64,000 nt of DNA, from positions 28,657,995-28,721,994 of the forward strand of contig CM055096.1 in the NCBI GenBank assembly GCA_029204225.1, given 5' to 3'. Numbering within the stretch: the stretch's first letter is position 1; every line of letters starts with the position of its first letter. Positions 10,640-26,947 of the stretch are shown in pieces. A program made the translations under genes and the position numbers. This stretch comes from Diphasiastrum complanatum (lineage: Eukaryota; Streptophyta; Lycopodiopsida; Lycopodiales; Lycopodiaceae). The notes below the pieces were generated by a model. It was not told the DNA's origin. It made no database searches and saw nothing but the letters and a program-made list of their open reading frames with translations.

Positions 10640-13293
10640 AACAAATAAAAAAAATAAAAGGGTGTATTGATGTCACCTTACCACATCTATCCAACACCCA
10701 CTTTGTTGTCTGGGTATTCACCATGCGCTTTAACTCTAACTTGCACTTCAATGTTCCTTGCCCTTTCTATCTTTGGCATATTCACACGTTCGTATATATA
10801 ATAGGTGGCCAAGTGATTTAGGTCATCATCTGGAGGGGAATATCCTATTGCCATGTTTTCTTCATGCGTATATTCCTCATCACTGATGTAGTTGGGTAGT
10901 TCTTCGTCCCAAAGGAACGGGTCATATGGTGTTTCAATACCGTCTTGGATATCAAAGTTTACCACCATGTGGTCATCTATTGTCTGTTCTTGATATTCGA
11001 ATAAGCAGTGGATATCAAATGATTCATGATTAAATGCATCAGGTGGGAGTTCATGGCTCTTGTTGTTTTCTTGCTTCGTTACACAATAGCCTATGGATCC
11101 AGATTTAGGGGGGTAATCTACGGGGGCCATCCATACTATGTCTTGCACTTTAGCATAGTCTAAGTCGTCTTTATTGTCCTCGTCAGGAGGTACAATTTGG
11201 TCTTTTGGGTTCACAATAGATGCGAATGCTATCAGCTCCTCAGACTTAGTAGACTTTCCAAGACTCACCTGCCAATCACAGTCTTCCCTCCACTCTTTCC
11301 TAGAGGTGGATCTGTCCGTAACTCGCTCTGGGTTAGCGTCGGTACCTCGCCCTAGTCCCCTCAGGGATGAGTGTTCCTATTGAGTGTTGCGGGGGTCTTT
11401 TGTCATTGGTCTTGTCTCGTCTATTCTGAGGAGGTCGTTTAAGGTTTTCGATTTGTGGATCTTCGATCTTTCTATTTAAAATTTTGTGAGTGACTAGCCC
11501 ATAACTACATAGTGCTAACCCATCCCTCTGTTCATGACTTTGTATGGATGTAACTTCTTACCTTTCGCCCACAACTACTTTTTTTTGTAATATTGTGCAT
11601 CGGAATCTTAGTCTTCGTAGTCCTAGAAGACAATCGGCTCTTGACAAGTTAATATTAACTGCTGACCCTGCATCAACTATGGCCCCTGAAATGACTAGGC
11701 CATCTATCAATACGTCTACCTTAGGACATTAGCGATCTAACAAATCTGCATCTACTTTCCTATTGTAGGTGGCTCCAGTGTTCTTGTTTAACCGTATGTT
11801 TAATAGTGGGTGACAACTGTACTAGTTGCTAGAGCCCTATTTTCGACTTTAGATTTTCTAAGGTTTGACCTAGGTAAATATTCCCTCTCTTCAAATTTAG
11901 GTCTATATCCTTCCTAAACCTATGATTTCTGTTCGCGGTTCTTTGAGTTTCTTGGCCGGTTTTACCTTTTCTCAGTCCGAGGAATCTGGGGTGTCTATGC
12001 CTTTCTAAAATGCTGACCTCACCTTGTTCTTTTGGTAGTGGATCCTCATAGATGGGTGTAGATTCAAATACTGGTTTCTCAATGACTATTGGGTCTTCCA
12101 TCTTCTGTGGTGGTTTAGGTGTAGGCTTGGGTTTCCTGGGATGTAGCTCCGTCTGGAGGTTGCCCAGGTTACTACCAATACTTCTTCTCTGCTTATGGGT
12201 GTCTCTAGTGTCTCTACGACGATGAAATTCACAGGTGGCCGATCATTTTCTATGTGCGCCCCCGTTGTATATACTGAAGTGGCCTTGATGGCCCCGCCGT
12301 TCTGTCCTCCTGGGGTCTATGGTTTACTGGCCCAGACATCCCATTCCCAAAGTTTACTTCGTCTCTACGTACCTAGCATCTATTTTCCAAGTGTCCAAGC
12401 CTCTTGCAGTACCCGCACACTTGGTTGGGACAGTTTCAGTTCAAATGATTCTCTCTACAGTGTCTACACACTAAGGGGTTTGGTCCCTCTATGGGGTGTC
12501 TCTGGCCCAACAAATTTTGATGTCATTTGAGAAAGTTTACATCCGCTGCTAGGGTTTGCATATTTTCACTCATCACATCCATGTATCCTTTCAGCATGGC
12601 TTGCATATCACCTAATTCTACGTTGGAGCCTATGCTCTCATAGCCTCTATTGGGCATTTGTGCCTGGAGCCTTCGTGCATTTTGCGTTTGCGCTTCCTTG
12701 CCTTGTCGGGGTTCAATAGCTTGTATGGGACAGAGTTCCACTATAGGGTGTGCTCCTATAGTTGCGATTGGACCTCGTTTGTGGGCTTGAGTTCAAGTTG
12801 TTCACTGCTTGTGATAGGTGGGATGTGTGGGCAACCGCAATCTGTGCATCTTCTACCACGATCACCTTTTCTATTGCCTCAGCCAACGTCTAGGAGTTAC
12901 TCTGACGACGTACAATCATTTGTATGTCATTCTTGAGCCCTCGCAAAAAGAAGGTCAGTAGTAATAGGGGTGGTAGTAGCACAGTGGGTTCCACTTGGCG
13001 TGACAACTCTGTCAAACGACGCCAATATTGTTGGATGGTTTTCTTATTTCCTTGTTGTAGGAAAGTCAGTGTGAATGGTAGGCCCATCGTCGTTGGCGGG
13101 CATACTTAATAAAAAGCAACCTATGGAACTTCTCGATGGTGTGAATTGAGCCTCTTTGCAGACTATGATACCAGTGCCTAGCCGTTCCAGTCAAAGTGGT
13201 GGCGAAAAACATCATTTCATGTTGTGGGTGATGGGGGCAATGAAGATAGATGAACGCGAATAGAGCATGAATATTGCGGAACAACTCTCCCAT
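10640..13293 (-). pseudogene. Decayed Ty3/gypsy gag-protease region with acidic ORF
   Basis: Reading right to left on the minus strand: a retrotransposon gag capsid domain in 13293-12890 (TLTGTARHWYHSLQRGSI, then TIQQYWRRLTELSRQV and FFLRGLKNDIQ), a linker at 12741-12523, a basic stretch at 12101-11829, a retropepsin-like motif VDAGSAVNI at about 11680, and a 193-codon acidic ORF at 11268-10687 that ends YPDNKVGVG. Stops and frame changes separate these parts, and no reverse transcriptase follows. The acidic ORF resembles, in composition and in its final residues, the end of the coding part of the gag-only gypsy element at 30494-38962, so the two are probably related families. Confidence 0.7.
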
Positions 13294-14679
13294 TCTAATC
13301 AGCTGCTAGATGCAAAAACAATCTAATAGACAGCTTATGCTAAATGTAATCACAACTTTAAGTGTCCTAATTGCCCAACAAGATCTCAAAAATTAGTTCA
13401 TACTCTCAAAGACAAAAGTACAGTCCACCGAAAAGATTAGAAATGGTTTGTGTGTGGTATCAATGTGAAGTATGGTTCTGAAATAAATGGAAAGAGCAGT
13501 ATGATATCGCGAGTTCCTCAGGCGTCAAAGACAGCCATCGTCTGATCAAAAATTGAGGAGTCGTAGACGTTCGTGTTTTGATCAGAGTGAGTAAACAAGC
13601 ACGATCAAACAACGATAGAGTGCATTCAATCACAACAAGCATTCATCTACATTATACACAGATAAAAAGCAAGCTGCTGCTATATTACACTGAAGCACGA
13701 ATAGCAAAATGACGACGTAATTGGGAGGCTCAAATAATACGTCTTCTGGGCGGAGCGACTCATATAATCTGTGCTAGGATGATCTACTTATAAATTGCAT
13801 CCATGTATTAACTACATTAAATGTTTGTCACCTAATTAGGTAAGCCATTGTACTTGGAAGTATTTGGCTTTTGTGACAACTATACATAATATATACGGTC
13901 AACAAATCAAGAACGTTGACTGACCATCATCCATAGAGTTGATAACCCAAAGTGAAGCATTAACAATTACTGAGAACCAGAGCAAATAACAACCAAATAG
14001 CTACTGACTTTTATATGTTTGTGCCCTATGATATACTGCACTTTTGAGAGACAAAATGCTGGTTTGACCATTGCTCCCCTCAAAAAATTTCAGCCACAAG
14101 CTATTTTTCCAAAAAAAAAAATTAAATTTAAATTTTTTCTCGTTTCGTGGTTCGAATCCCGATGCTACGGACCCTGCGCATCGAGATTCGCTGCAACTAT
14201 GAGTGAACTACTTTTATGAGTATTAAAGAGCAGTCAAATATAATTTGCTTATGCTACCATTTTGTCTAATTGCATTTATGCACGTGAAATTATATTCTGT
14301 TTTTGTTTTGTCATTTCTCATATACAAACATGTAATAAATTTCTGTGGCTTTTCACTAAAAAAGATGGTTCCACTTCTCATGTTTCAGACAACATGTTTC
14401 TGCACTTTAAAATGCCTGTATATACTTCAATAGAGATCCCGATTGTAAATTTGATAGAGGTAAGTAATCATAATATTCAAATATGCACAAGTGTACAAAT
14501 GTCAAAGGTAACACGTGACACATTAGAAGAAACAAACGTTTTCTTGCATAAATGGTGAAAAGACAACCAAGTCTTTTACCAGACAACAAACACAACTTTA
14601 TGAAAAATATCAAAACAACAAGCTTAAAAATAATGTTCTGCAGCATAGCTCTGGCCTCTTTTTATGGGGAAGCATTATG
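13294..14679. other. Gene-free region downstream of OPR gene A
   Basis: The left part could be leader or LTR of the gypsy relic, but I see no primer-binding site. The last 50 bases before 14680 match the 3' UTRs of OPR genes B and C (GGCCTCTTTTTATGGGGAAG on the plus strand). An isolated GGTTCGAATCC at 14149-14159 looks like a pol III B box without a tRNA around it. Confidence 0.5.
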
Positions 14680-17268
<2,589 letters not shown>

Positions 17269-18130
17269 GATACCTATTGCTCTTCCTTCAGCCCAGAAAC
17301 AAAAACTTTGCTGCTAATCACTCAAAAAACACCTACCCAATCAGCAAGATCAGTAGAATTTCACCCACTTTATGGATGAATGCTTCAAATCTGCATCAGC
17401 GAAAAAGGGCAGTGATTGACAAGAGGAATGTTTGAGTTTGTGTTATTCAAATCTTCTCCAAAAATTTATACAAGAAGAAGAGGAAATTTTACGACACGTG
17501 GCAAGATCTAACCGTTTATGAGGAGATCCAACGGCAGTGGTCGTTTTATGATGGCTTGCTGTGGAGAGCTGACGATAGGCTGAGCAGGAAATTCTAGAAC
17601 CATAGAGTCGTAGATTTCCGTATCTTTATTTGGCACACGAAGAGCGTTAGTCCTCCACCGTTGGATATGCTGAAAAGCATTCAGATCCTTTACTATTCAT
17701 CCATGAGCCATTGAGATGTCCACACGTGTCAAGGCAGGCGGCCTAAAAGCCGTGTGCACGTAAGGGACCCAACACAGAGAATCCGGGGCTGCAGATTCAT
17801 TGAATCTGAGCTGAAAAGAGAGGGGGCGTCCTTTCGAGGCACCATATATTTTATCCCAAGCCATTCAATCTTTGGCACGTGTTCTTTGGCCTAGTCTATA
17901 AGGCTTAACCTCTACATAAAAGAATATATGTGTCAATATTAATTTGATGTGTCATTGCCATTGCCATTGCTCATGATTTTCATTTACTCCATCTTTTGTA
18001 CATGACATGGCTCTCTCTCAACCACTCACCCTCACGAGCCACTCTACTCCCAAAATTTTGGACACGTGTGATAATCCTTATGCTTGGCTTCTGAAACTCC
18101 CCTTATGGGCCTCATCCGAATCTAAGTTTT
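17269..18130. promoter_or_regulatory. Shared upstream region between OPR gene A and broken copy D, with G-boxes
   Basis: Gene A reads leftwards and copy D rightwards from this interval. It contains a TATA box for A (TTTATA on plus, 17465-17470) and CACGTG palindromes at 17495-17500, 17723-17728 and 17876-17881; a fourth lies at 18063-18068. CACGTG is the G-box bound by bHLH and bZIP factors, including jasmonate-responsive MYC2-type factors in flowering plants. Actual regulation is inferred. Confidence 0.55.
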
Positions 18131-19285
18131 CTTCTTCTTCTACTTCTTTCTGTAAAAATCCTGGAGAAGATTTAATCAACATAAACTCAAACAATCCTCA
18201 AGTCAGTCACTCTCTTGAAAGCTTATACAGATCATTTGAAGCATTCATCCATAAAGCAGTTGCAATTCTGTTGAATTTGCTGATTGGGTAGTTTTTTTAG
18301 TGATTAGCAACAAAGCTTTTGTTTCGGGGCTGAACGAAGCGGAAAAGGCATATCATGGGTGATGAAGCAGTTGCTTTGGATGGCGCCATTGGTCTCAAGA
18401 GCAAGCTTGGCATTAGGAAGCTGCAATGCACGCCAAAGGCTAGTTTGCCTTTCAAATAAAACGAGCCTTTCAAAGAAAGTCAAAAAGTCAATTGAATGGC
18501 AAACTAAAAACTCGCCCTTCAATTTGAAAGGTAACTTTACAAAATCAAATGTCATGCTATTCTAAAGTTTTAAATTGTTATTGTAAAATATAACAAAATT
18601 ATATGTATTAATGGTTGAAAGGTTCATACATTTTTTCAATTGAAAGGTACCCTTGAATATAATGTCATGTGAAAGGACAAAAAGCACAAAAAGCACATCA
18701 GGCTGCTCATTTGACAACTAAGGGTGCATGTCAAATTCCAAGCCTGCTCAAGAGCAAGTAGAGGCCTAGAAGCCAATCTTGAAGGCAGTTCATGACAAAG
18801 GTGGCATGAGTCTTCTGCTCGATCTGGCATGTCGAAGAGTTTCACATATAGGTATCGTTGTTTTGTCCAGTTCTTGCTTTGTCGTCACCCTCCCTAGTTT
18901 CTGCATCATCATCCAAAACGTTTGAAATTGGTAGCTTCAAAGATTTGTTTAATTTTAAAAAAGATATCGGAGGTTTTGCTTGGTAGGATTTGACAAGGTA
19001 GCTATTATATTGGTTTCCATTTTAAAGATTCATATGGTTTTAGATCTAACTTTTATGACTAACCTTTATAGCTTGATCCAGTAATCATGATCCATCTCTC
19101 AACTATATCATGCAACTTCAAAAAACATTGTGTTCATGGATGAAGCACTTATGTTTTATACGTTTACCAACAAAATTTTAGCTTGAGCTTTTCTCAACTG
19201 ATCGATTTTGAAAGTTTTTGGTTGCTTTTGGTGGCTCCAAAATCAAATTACGAGTTATCTACATTAAATTGTTAGATAATTGTAA
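18131..19285 (+). pseudogene. OPR copy D: 5' UTR, truncated exon 1 fused to exon 3, part of intron 3
   Basis: The 5' UTR (about 18131-18354) and the first codons (MGDEAVALDG from 18355) match genes B and C. After GATGGCG the sequence jumps into exon 3 (CATTGGTCTCAAGAGCAAG), so the rest of exon 1, intron 1, exon 2 and intron 2 were deleted. A 341-bp insertion then splits exon 3 (18406-18746). The rest of exon 3 (to about 18851) contains an in-frame TAG in place of the Trp codon of EAWKP and further changes. Intron 3 homology continues to about 19285, where a copia fragment begins; exons 4 and 5 are absent. The TATA region is also lost: C has two AAAATCC units around TATAAA, and D keeps only one. 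Clearly non-functional. Confidence 0.88.
18406..18746. mobile_element. 341-bp MITE-like insertion with 12-bp target duplication
   Basis: The exon 3 sequence CTCAAGAGCAAG occurs at 18394-18405 and again at 18747-18758, on either side of 341 bases that have no counterpart in genes A, B or C. The ends are imperfect inverted repeats (left CTTGGCATT; right, reverse complement, CAGGCTTGGAATT). The interior is AT-rich and non-coding. A 9-12-bp target duplication points to a Mutator-like element, but with such short inverted repeats the class is tentative. Confidence 0.7.
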
Positions 19286-19335
19286 AACCGTTTTTGGATT
19301 AGCATAGTGTGAAATGAACTAATGGTCAAGATGAC

Positions 19336-19560
19336 GATTGAAATTAGTCCATTAGTTGATTCACGAGTCCTTGACAAGCTTGAGGGAGCGAACTATGCCA
19401 ATTGGAGTTAAAAGATGAGATTGATCCTTGAAGAGAGAGGGCTGTGGGGAGTGGGAACGATCTCGTGGATCGTAGTGAGGAAGGGGTTCCCGTGGATGCG
19501 GCTACAGCAGAAGCATGGGGAATCAAAGAGAGAAGCACATACTTTGTTAAAAAATGAGAT
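19336..19560 (+). pseudogene. Ty1/copia gag N-terminal fragment
   Basis: The frame reads LVDSRVLDKLEGANYANWS, then a stop, then KMRLILEERGLWGV, and in a shifted frame VDAATAEAWGIKERS, ending at a stop near 19559. This is the usual start of copia gag ('KL.G.NY..W...M...L...GLW'). It is a short, broken scrap between the OPR pseudogene and a copia leader segment of opposite polarity. Confidence 0.7.
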
Positions 19561-19575
19561 AGAACTATCAACATA

Positions 19576-19935
19576 TGATCAACAAATAATGGGTCAAAAT
19601 AGATGATGAACGTACAAGATTCAAGAACATATAAAATCTTAACTTGCTCATTTCTTGGTCAAATCTAAAACATCATACCTCCAAAAAATGAAGTATGATG
19701 TACAATGTTAGACCCTTGTATATGGAAAGCATTGACAACAGATAGATCAAACCTTACAAGGAATAGAGTAAACGAATCAAAATCAAGAAAATGTGTAAAA
19801 CCTTCAACAAATTCAACATGCCTCTGGAATCAAATGAATCATGGTTTATTGTGCATCTGATTTTTTGGATTTAAAGCTTTGATACCACATATGTCAAGTG
19901 TCTATGCCAAGAAACTTAGCCAAAATAAAAGTCAT
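19576..19935 (-). mobile_element. Copia leader and primer-binding site (minus strand), repeat also at 53126
   Basis: On the minus strand TGGTATCAAAGC at 19887-19876 is a tRNA-iMet-type primer-binding site, preceded by an LTR-like end (ACTTGACA) and followed by about 300 bases of leader. The same sequence occurs in the same orientation at 53126-53446. Confidence 0.65.
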
Positions 19936-21293
19936 TCTACCAAAAAACAAGAAAGTACAATAACACTTACGTTGATGACACAACAGAGTCAAAATAAAAC
20001 ACAATAGTCATCAATTGTTATTGAATTTCAAGCGATTAGAGTACAATACATAGTAGTTCATGTGAATAAAAGGCACATATGGGCAATCTCAATATCTCAT
20101 TGTGAGAACTCTCCAAGTTTCTCACAATGAAAATGAGCCAAAGGATTTACTCTTTATTGTCAGTAAGCTATTTAAAGTCAAAATTAAGAACTTAGCTATA
20201 TTGTAATCGTCACTACATAGTTAGTAGGTTTAAGTGGCCTCACGAGGACTTCACTTCACTTATTAAAGCTAATAGATTGTTCTGGAACTTATGAAGCTTT
20301 ATAAACTATTTTTATGGATTAGCCCATTTGTGTTTGGAGCACATTTTAGAAATATGATAACATATGCACTCATAAAGCAACAATATTAACAAGGTAAGAG
20401 GATGAGCCGTTATTTTCTATAATGTGCCCATAAACACACATTATCGATCATGATGTGATGCAAATATGTTACTCTAAAGTTATATCAAGTCCACTAATTA
20501 GCCCCAATAAGAGCTAAATTTTGAGGTTTCATCGCATAGAGCTTTGTTTTTCTAATACCATCCAAAGTTTAGGGCTCTAAGACTTACTATTTCAAGGGTT
20601 CGTCCGTGAGGAGTGTTTAGTCTTAGGGCTTAAAATTACCGCCAAGCAAAATTTGTAAGAGAAATGAAAGACTCGTTATAATGTCCTAGGTATGGGAGAT
20701 TCCAAAACTCATTCTAGATCGTGCATTTACGTAAGATTTGTGACACATGATATTGTTTATGGAACATATGAAAATTTGAGCTATCCACAATCATCAATAG
20801 AGTGCAACTCCTAATGTTGATCTCCAAATAATTGTAATGAATTTCTCAACAAGGTAAATCTTTTGATCATTTGCAATTGCGTAATGAATTTCCCAACAAG
20901 ATAAATCTTTTGATCATTTGCAATCACCATGGTTTACAAGTTGAACATCTTTCTTTTGTGAAGAGTTGTGCATATTGATGGCCAACAACTTTGTCCTCGA
21001 ACTAACTTCCATGCAAGTCTTTGATAATTGCAATGGTAAGAACTACTCTTCCACCATGGTGCTACTCAAGCTTTATGCAAATGTAGAAGATTCTTCCATT
21101 AAAAATAGTCATTTTGTCCGTTTAATAGGGGAGGCTACACCCACAAGCCACTAAAAAGCTTGAATGAATGGTGAAAAGATGAGCAAATATTTTTCCAAAC
21201 AATAATCACAACTCAATATAAATTCTGAAAAATAATCTTAAAAATAGTTTTGTGCAGCATAGCTCTGGCCTCTTTTTATGGGGAAGCATTATG
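19936..21293. other. 3' flank of OPR gene B, inverted copy of the 3' flank of gene C
   Basis: No gene. From about 20210 to 21293 the sequence matches, in reverse complement, 51230-52650 downstream of gene C: for example TTTTGTGAAGAGTTGTGCAT at 20954 against ATGCACAACTCTTCACAAAA at 51541. The leftmost 270 bases are probably LTR belonging to the minus-strand copia leader. Confidence 0.7.
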
Positions 21294-24247
<2,954 letters not shown>

Positions 24248-24730
24248 GATGTGCCTTTTCCGCTTCCTTCAGCCCAGAAACAAAAGCTTTGCTGCTAATC
24301 AGTGAAAAAGAACTACCCAATCAGCAAATTCAGCAGAATTCCAACTGGTTTATGGATGAAATGATCTGTATCAGCAAACAAAGGCAGTGAATGAGTTGAG
24401 GATTGTTTGAGTTTGTGTTAATTCAAATCTTCTCCAGGATTTTATAGGATTTTCACAGACAGAAAGAAGAAGAAGAAGAAAATGCAGATTGTGATCAGGG
24501 GAGATGGAACAGGCGTGATGTCAGCGATCGGTATGCACCATTAAGATTATCACATGTGGCAGACTGGCCTCGTGGCCGGCATCCAAGCGTTTGGCAGTCG
24601 TGCACGTGAGTGCGGCCGACCGCGCTTTCAAGCCAGACCACTCAACTACTGCCACGTGGTATACTGTAGTCCACAATATTTCTAATGTTTTATTGTCAAA
24701 GCGAAAGAAATAAGGGTCACGTGATGGTGG
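24248..24730 (-). promoter_or_regulatory. Upstream region of OPR gene B with TATA box and G-boxes
   Basis: TATAAA on the minus strand at 24446-24441; CACGTG at 24603-24608, 24653-24658 and 24718-24723. Sequence to about 24690 matches, inverted, the upstream region of gene C from about 47596, including the GCGCGGTCGGCCG-type block (24611-24627 here). Confidence 0.55.
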
Positions 24731-24968
24731 GTTGCTGAGGAAGAGCCACGTCATCGACAAACAAGAGAGTAAATGAAACTTTGTTAGCAATGGCAAGGCC
24801 TTACGTCAAGACCCCCAAAAAGGTAGTCTATATATTATTAACAAATAATAAAGATTGGACTTTCAAGGTAGGGGCCTTTTTAGTGCCTTTTCATGATGCT
24901 AAAGTGAGAAAGTTAAAATCAATGTTGCTCACTTCGTTTCATAAAGCCCTTGGCACCATGAATGGTAA

Positions 24969-25192
24969 TGGGGACTCCCAAGGCTGGTTTCATTAAAGGC
25001 AGGTCTTTGTTTCAAAATATTCTTAGTGTTTGGTCTACCATTGATACTTCTCTTTGGTTCAACTATCCAGCTCTTCTTCTTAATTTCGACTTTGATAAGG
25101 CCTTTGACCGGAGTAGTTGGAATTACATATTTGTCTACTGCCATTCGTTTGGAATTCCTGATTATCTTACTAAACTCATCGCGAAATGTTGA
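24969..25192 (+). pseudogene. LINE (non-LTR) reverse transcriptase fragment
   Basis: The frame reads AGFIKGRSLFQNILSVWS, then LLNFDFDKAFDRSSWNYIF, and SFGIPDYLTKLIAKC before TGA. 'GF.KGR...NIL' and 'D.DKAFD...W' are motifs of plant L1-type reverse transcriptases. Only about 75 codons remain; no endonuclease and no YADD motif. Confidence 0.75.
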
Positions 25193-25446
25193 AACAACTA
25201 AAAACCCATTGCTTCAAGAAGAGGGCCAGCAGTCTGAAGCCATGGTTTGATCAGGGCGTCAGAAGGCAAAGCCCAGATCTGGGTGGCAGATGACACTTGG
25301 CAGGTTACGACCTGCTTAGTGCTAGGATCGTCAGAGGAGGAGGAGGAGGATGCCATGTTAGCAGATGAATATTAAGGTCTGTTAACAAAGGAGAAGCACG
25401 AATCGAGAGCTGTGAGTGCAAATGATGGCTTGTAGAAAGTACCAAT
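25193..25446 (-). other. Short region with a 53-codon minus-strand ORF of unknown origin
   Basis: A minus-strand ATG at 25356 opens a 53-codon frame beginning MASSSSSSDDPSTK. It has no recognised domain and stops where the LINE fragment begins. It may be the start of a transposon gag or of a captured exon. Confidence 0.2.
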
Positions 25447-26940
25447 TATTTTACTGGCATTCCTGCATCTTGACCATAGACCAACTAAAATGGCATTCGG
25501 TCAGTGCTTCCCTTGTAAGCTGTCCTAAATGCCCACAAAGCAACATGTAACTTGTGCTCCCAATCAGATCTGCTAGCTTCGACTGTTTTCGTGAGTACGC
25601 TACATAGGATCTTATTGGATGATTCTGCCTATCCATTAACCCGAGGATAATACGGCATGCTGAATCTATGGAATTCCTCTAATAGGAACTTGATGGTCTC
25701 ATTGACGAAATGGCTTCCGCGATCGCTGACTATCTCCACTGGGCATCCGAAGCGCACAATGATATTCTCATACAGAAACATGTCAGTCAATTGTCCGCAC
25801 TGCCTTGGCTTTAACCCACTCGGTGAGGTAATCTGTGGCCACGATAATATATCGGACTTGTGAATTCTTGCAGCAGGATGAATTGGACCGATATAATCCA
25901 ATCCCCACTTCTTGAATGGTGCTTGACCTAGAACTGGATGTAATAGATCATAATTCTGTCTTGTTGGCCTCCTAGCTCTTTGGCACACATCTCGTTTCTT
26001 CAGGTATTCATCCGTATCTTTATGAATCGTTGGCCACCAGCATCCTGATTGCAAGATCTTGCGAACCGTAATGTCAGATGAAAAATGACCACCACCCATG
26101 CTTTCATGCAAAATTGAGATAATTTCAGTGGCCTCGTGTGGAAGAATACACCTTCGAAGAATACCATTTGGTCCTCTTCGATAGAACTGGCCGACAATCA
26201 GCTAATAAGGTCTAGCTTTCAAAATCAGTTTCCGCTGTTCCACCTTGGGTAAAGACTTATCCGGTTGGCCCCACATTAGATTCTCAACTATATCTATGGC
26301 CCATTCTGGTATAGTATCAATGTAGAATAAGACAGCATCAAGTAGCTCATCATCAGGTAAGGCCGCAGTTTCCTTTCCCTTGATTCGTGACAAATGATCC
26401 GCCATGTAGTGCAACTTTCCCTTGCGAACCACTATCCGAAAGTCAAACTCCAACAGCAGGAGTAACCAGCGAGTGATTCTCCTTGTGTTGCAAGTTTTAT
26501 GGTTGATGGTCCGTATAAAAAGCAAAATGTGTGGCCATCAAATAATGTCGAAACTTCTTAACCGCGTAAATCATTGCCAGTGCCTCCCGCTTTGTTGTCG
26601 AATAATTTATCTCTGAATCACTGAGCTGATAGCTTGCAGATCAGATTGGAAAATCCTTTTTGTGTTCTCCTAGCTGGGTTAAGACAGCTCCCGTTGCATA
26701 CTTCGATGCGTCTATATGCACATGAAACTCTATGGACCTGGTCCGATTGGGTGGGCGTAATATTGGCGCTGAGACCAATGCACCTTTCAGCTTCTGGAAA
26801 GCCTGTATGGCTTCCTCAGTCCATTGTGGTTCTGTTGTGAGTTTATAGATTGGTCGTGCTAACTCCGCAAAGTCTAGAATGAAGATCCTATAATAGTTAG
26901 CGTGACCCATGAAAATGTAGACTCCGCGGATCGTTCCTGG
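25447..26940 (-). pseudogene. Ty3/gypsy pol fragment: end of RT, RNase H, integrase
   Basis: Right to left on the minus strand: the end of the reverse transcriptase (FMGHANYYRIFI, ELARPIYKLT), RNase H (FHVHIDASKYATGAVL, then a frameshifted YQLSDSEINYSTTKREAL, TDHQTLK, and DHLSRIKG), the integrase zinc finger (HESMGGGHFSSD... RDVCQR) and integrase core (WGLDYIGPI, VSDRGSHF, MPYYPRVNG), and finally an integrase tail to 25447. The zinc finger has lost one cysteine (KKRDVCQR where KRCDVCQ is usual). Frameshifts and stops interrupt it near 26640, 26200 and 25630. Everything upstream of the RT end is missing. It abuts gypsy sequence of opposite orientation at about 26945. Confidence 0.9.
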
Positions 26941-26947
26941 TGGTGAC

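Noticed and set aside
14149..14159. GGTTCGAATCC, a perfect tRNA B box
   Set aside because: The flanking bases cannot form a T-arm stem, and no A box or acceptor stem is present upstream; not a tRNA, at most a SINE relic.
18007..18291. 94-codon plus-strand ORF beginning MALSQPLTLTSHSTPK
   Set aside because: Its second half is the 5' UTR of the OPR copies (matches 48020-48180), so the frame is accidental.
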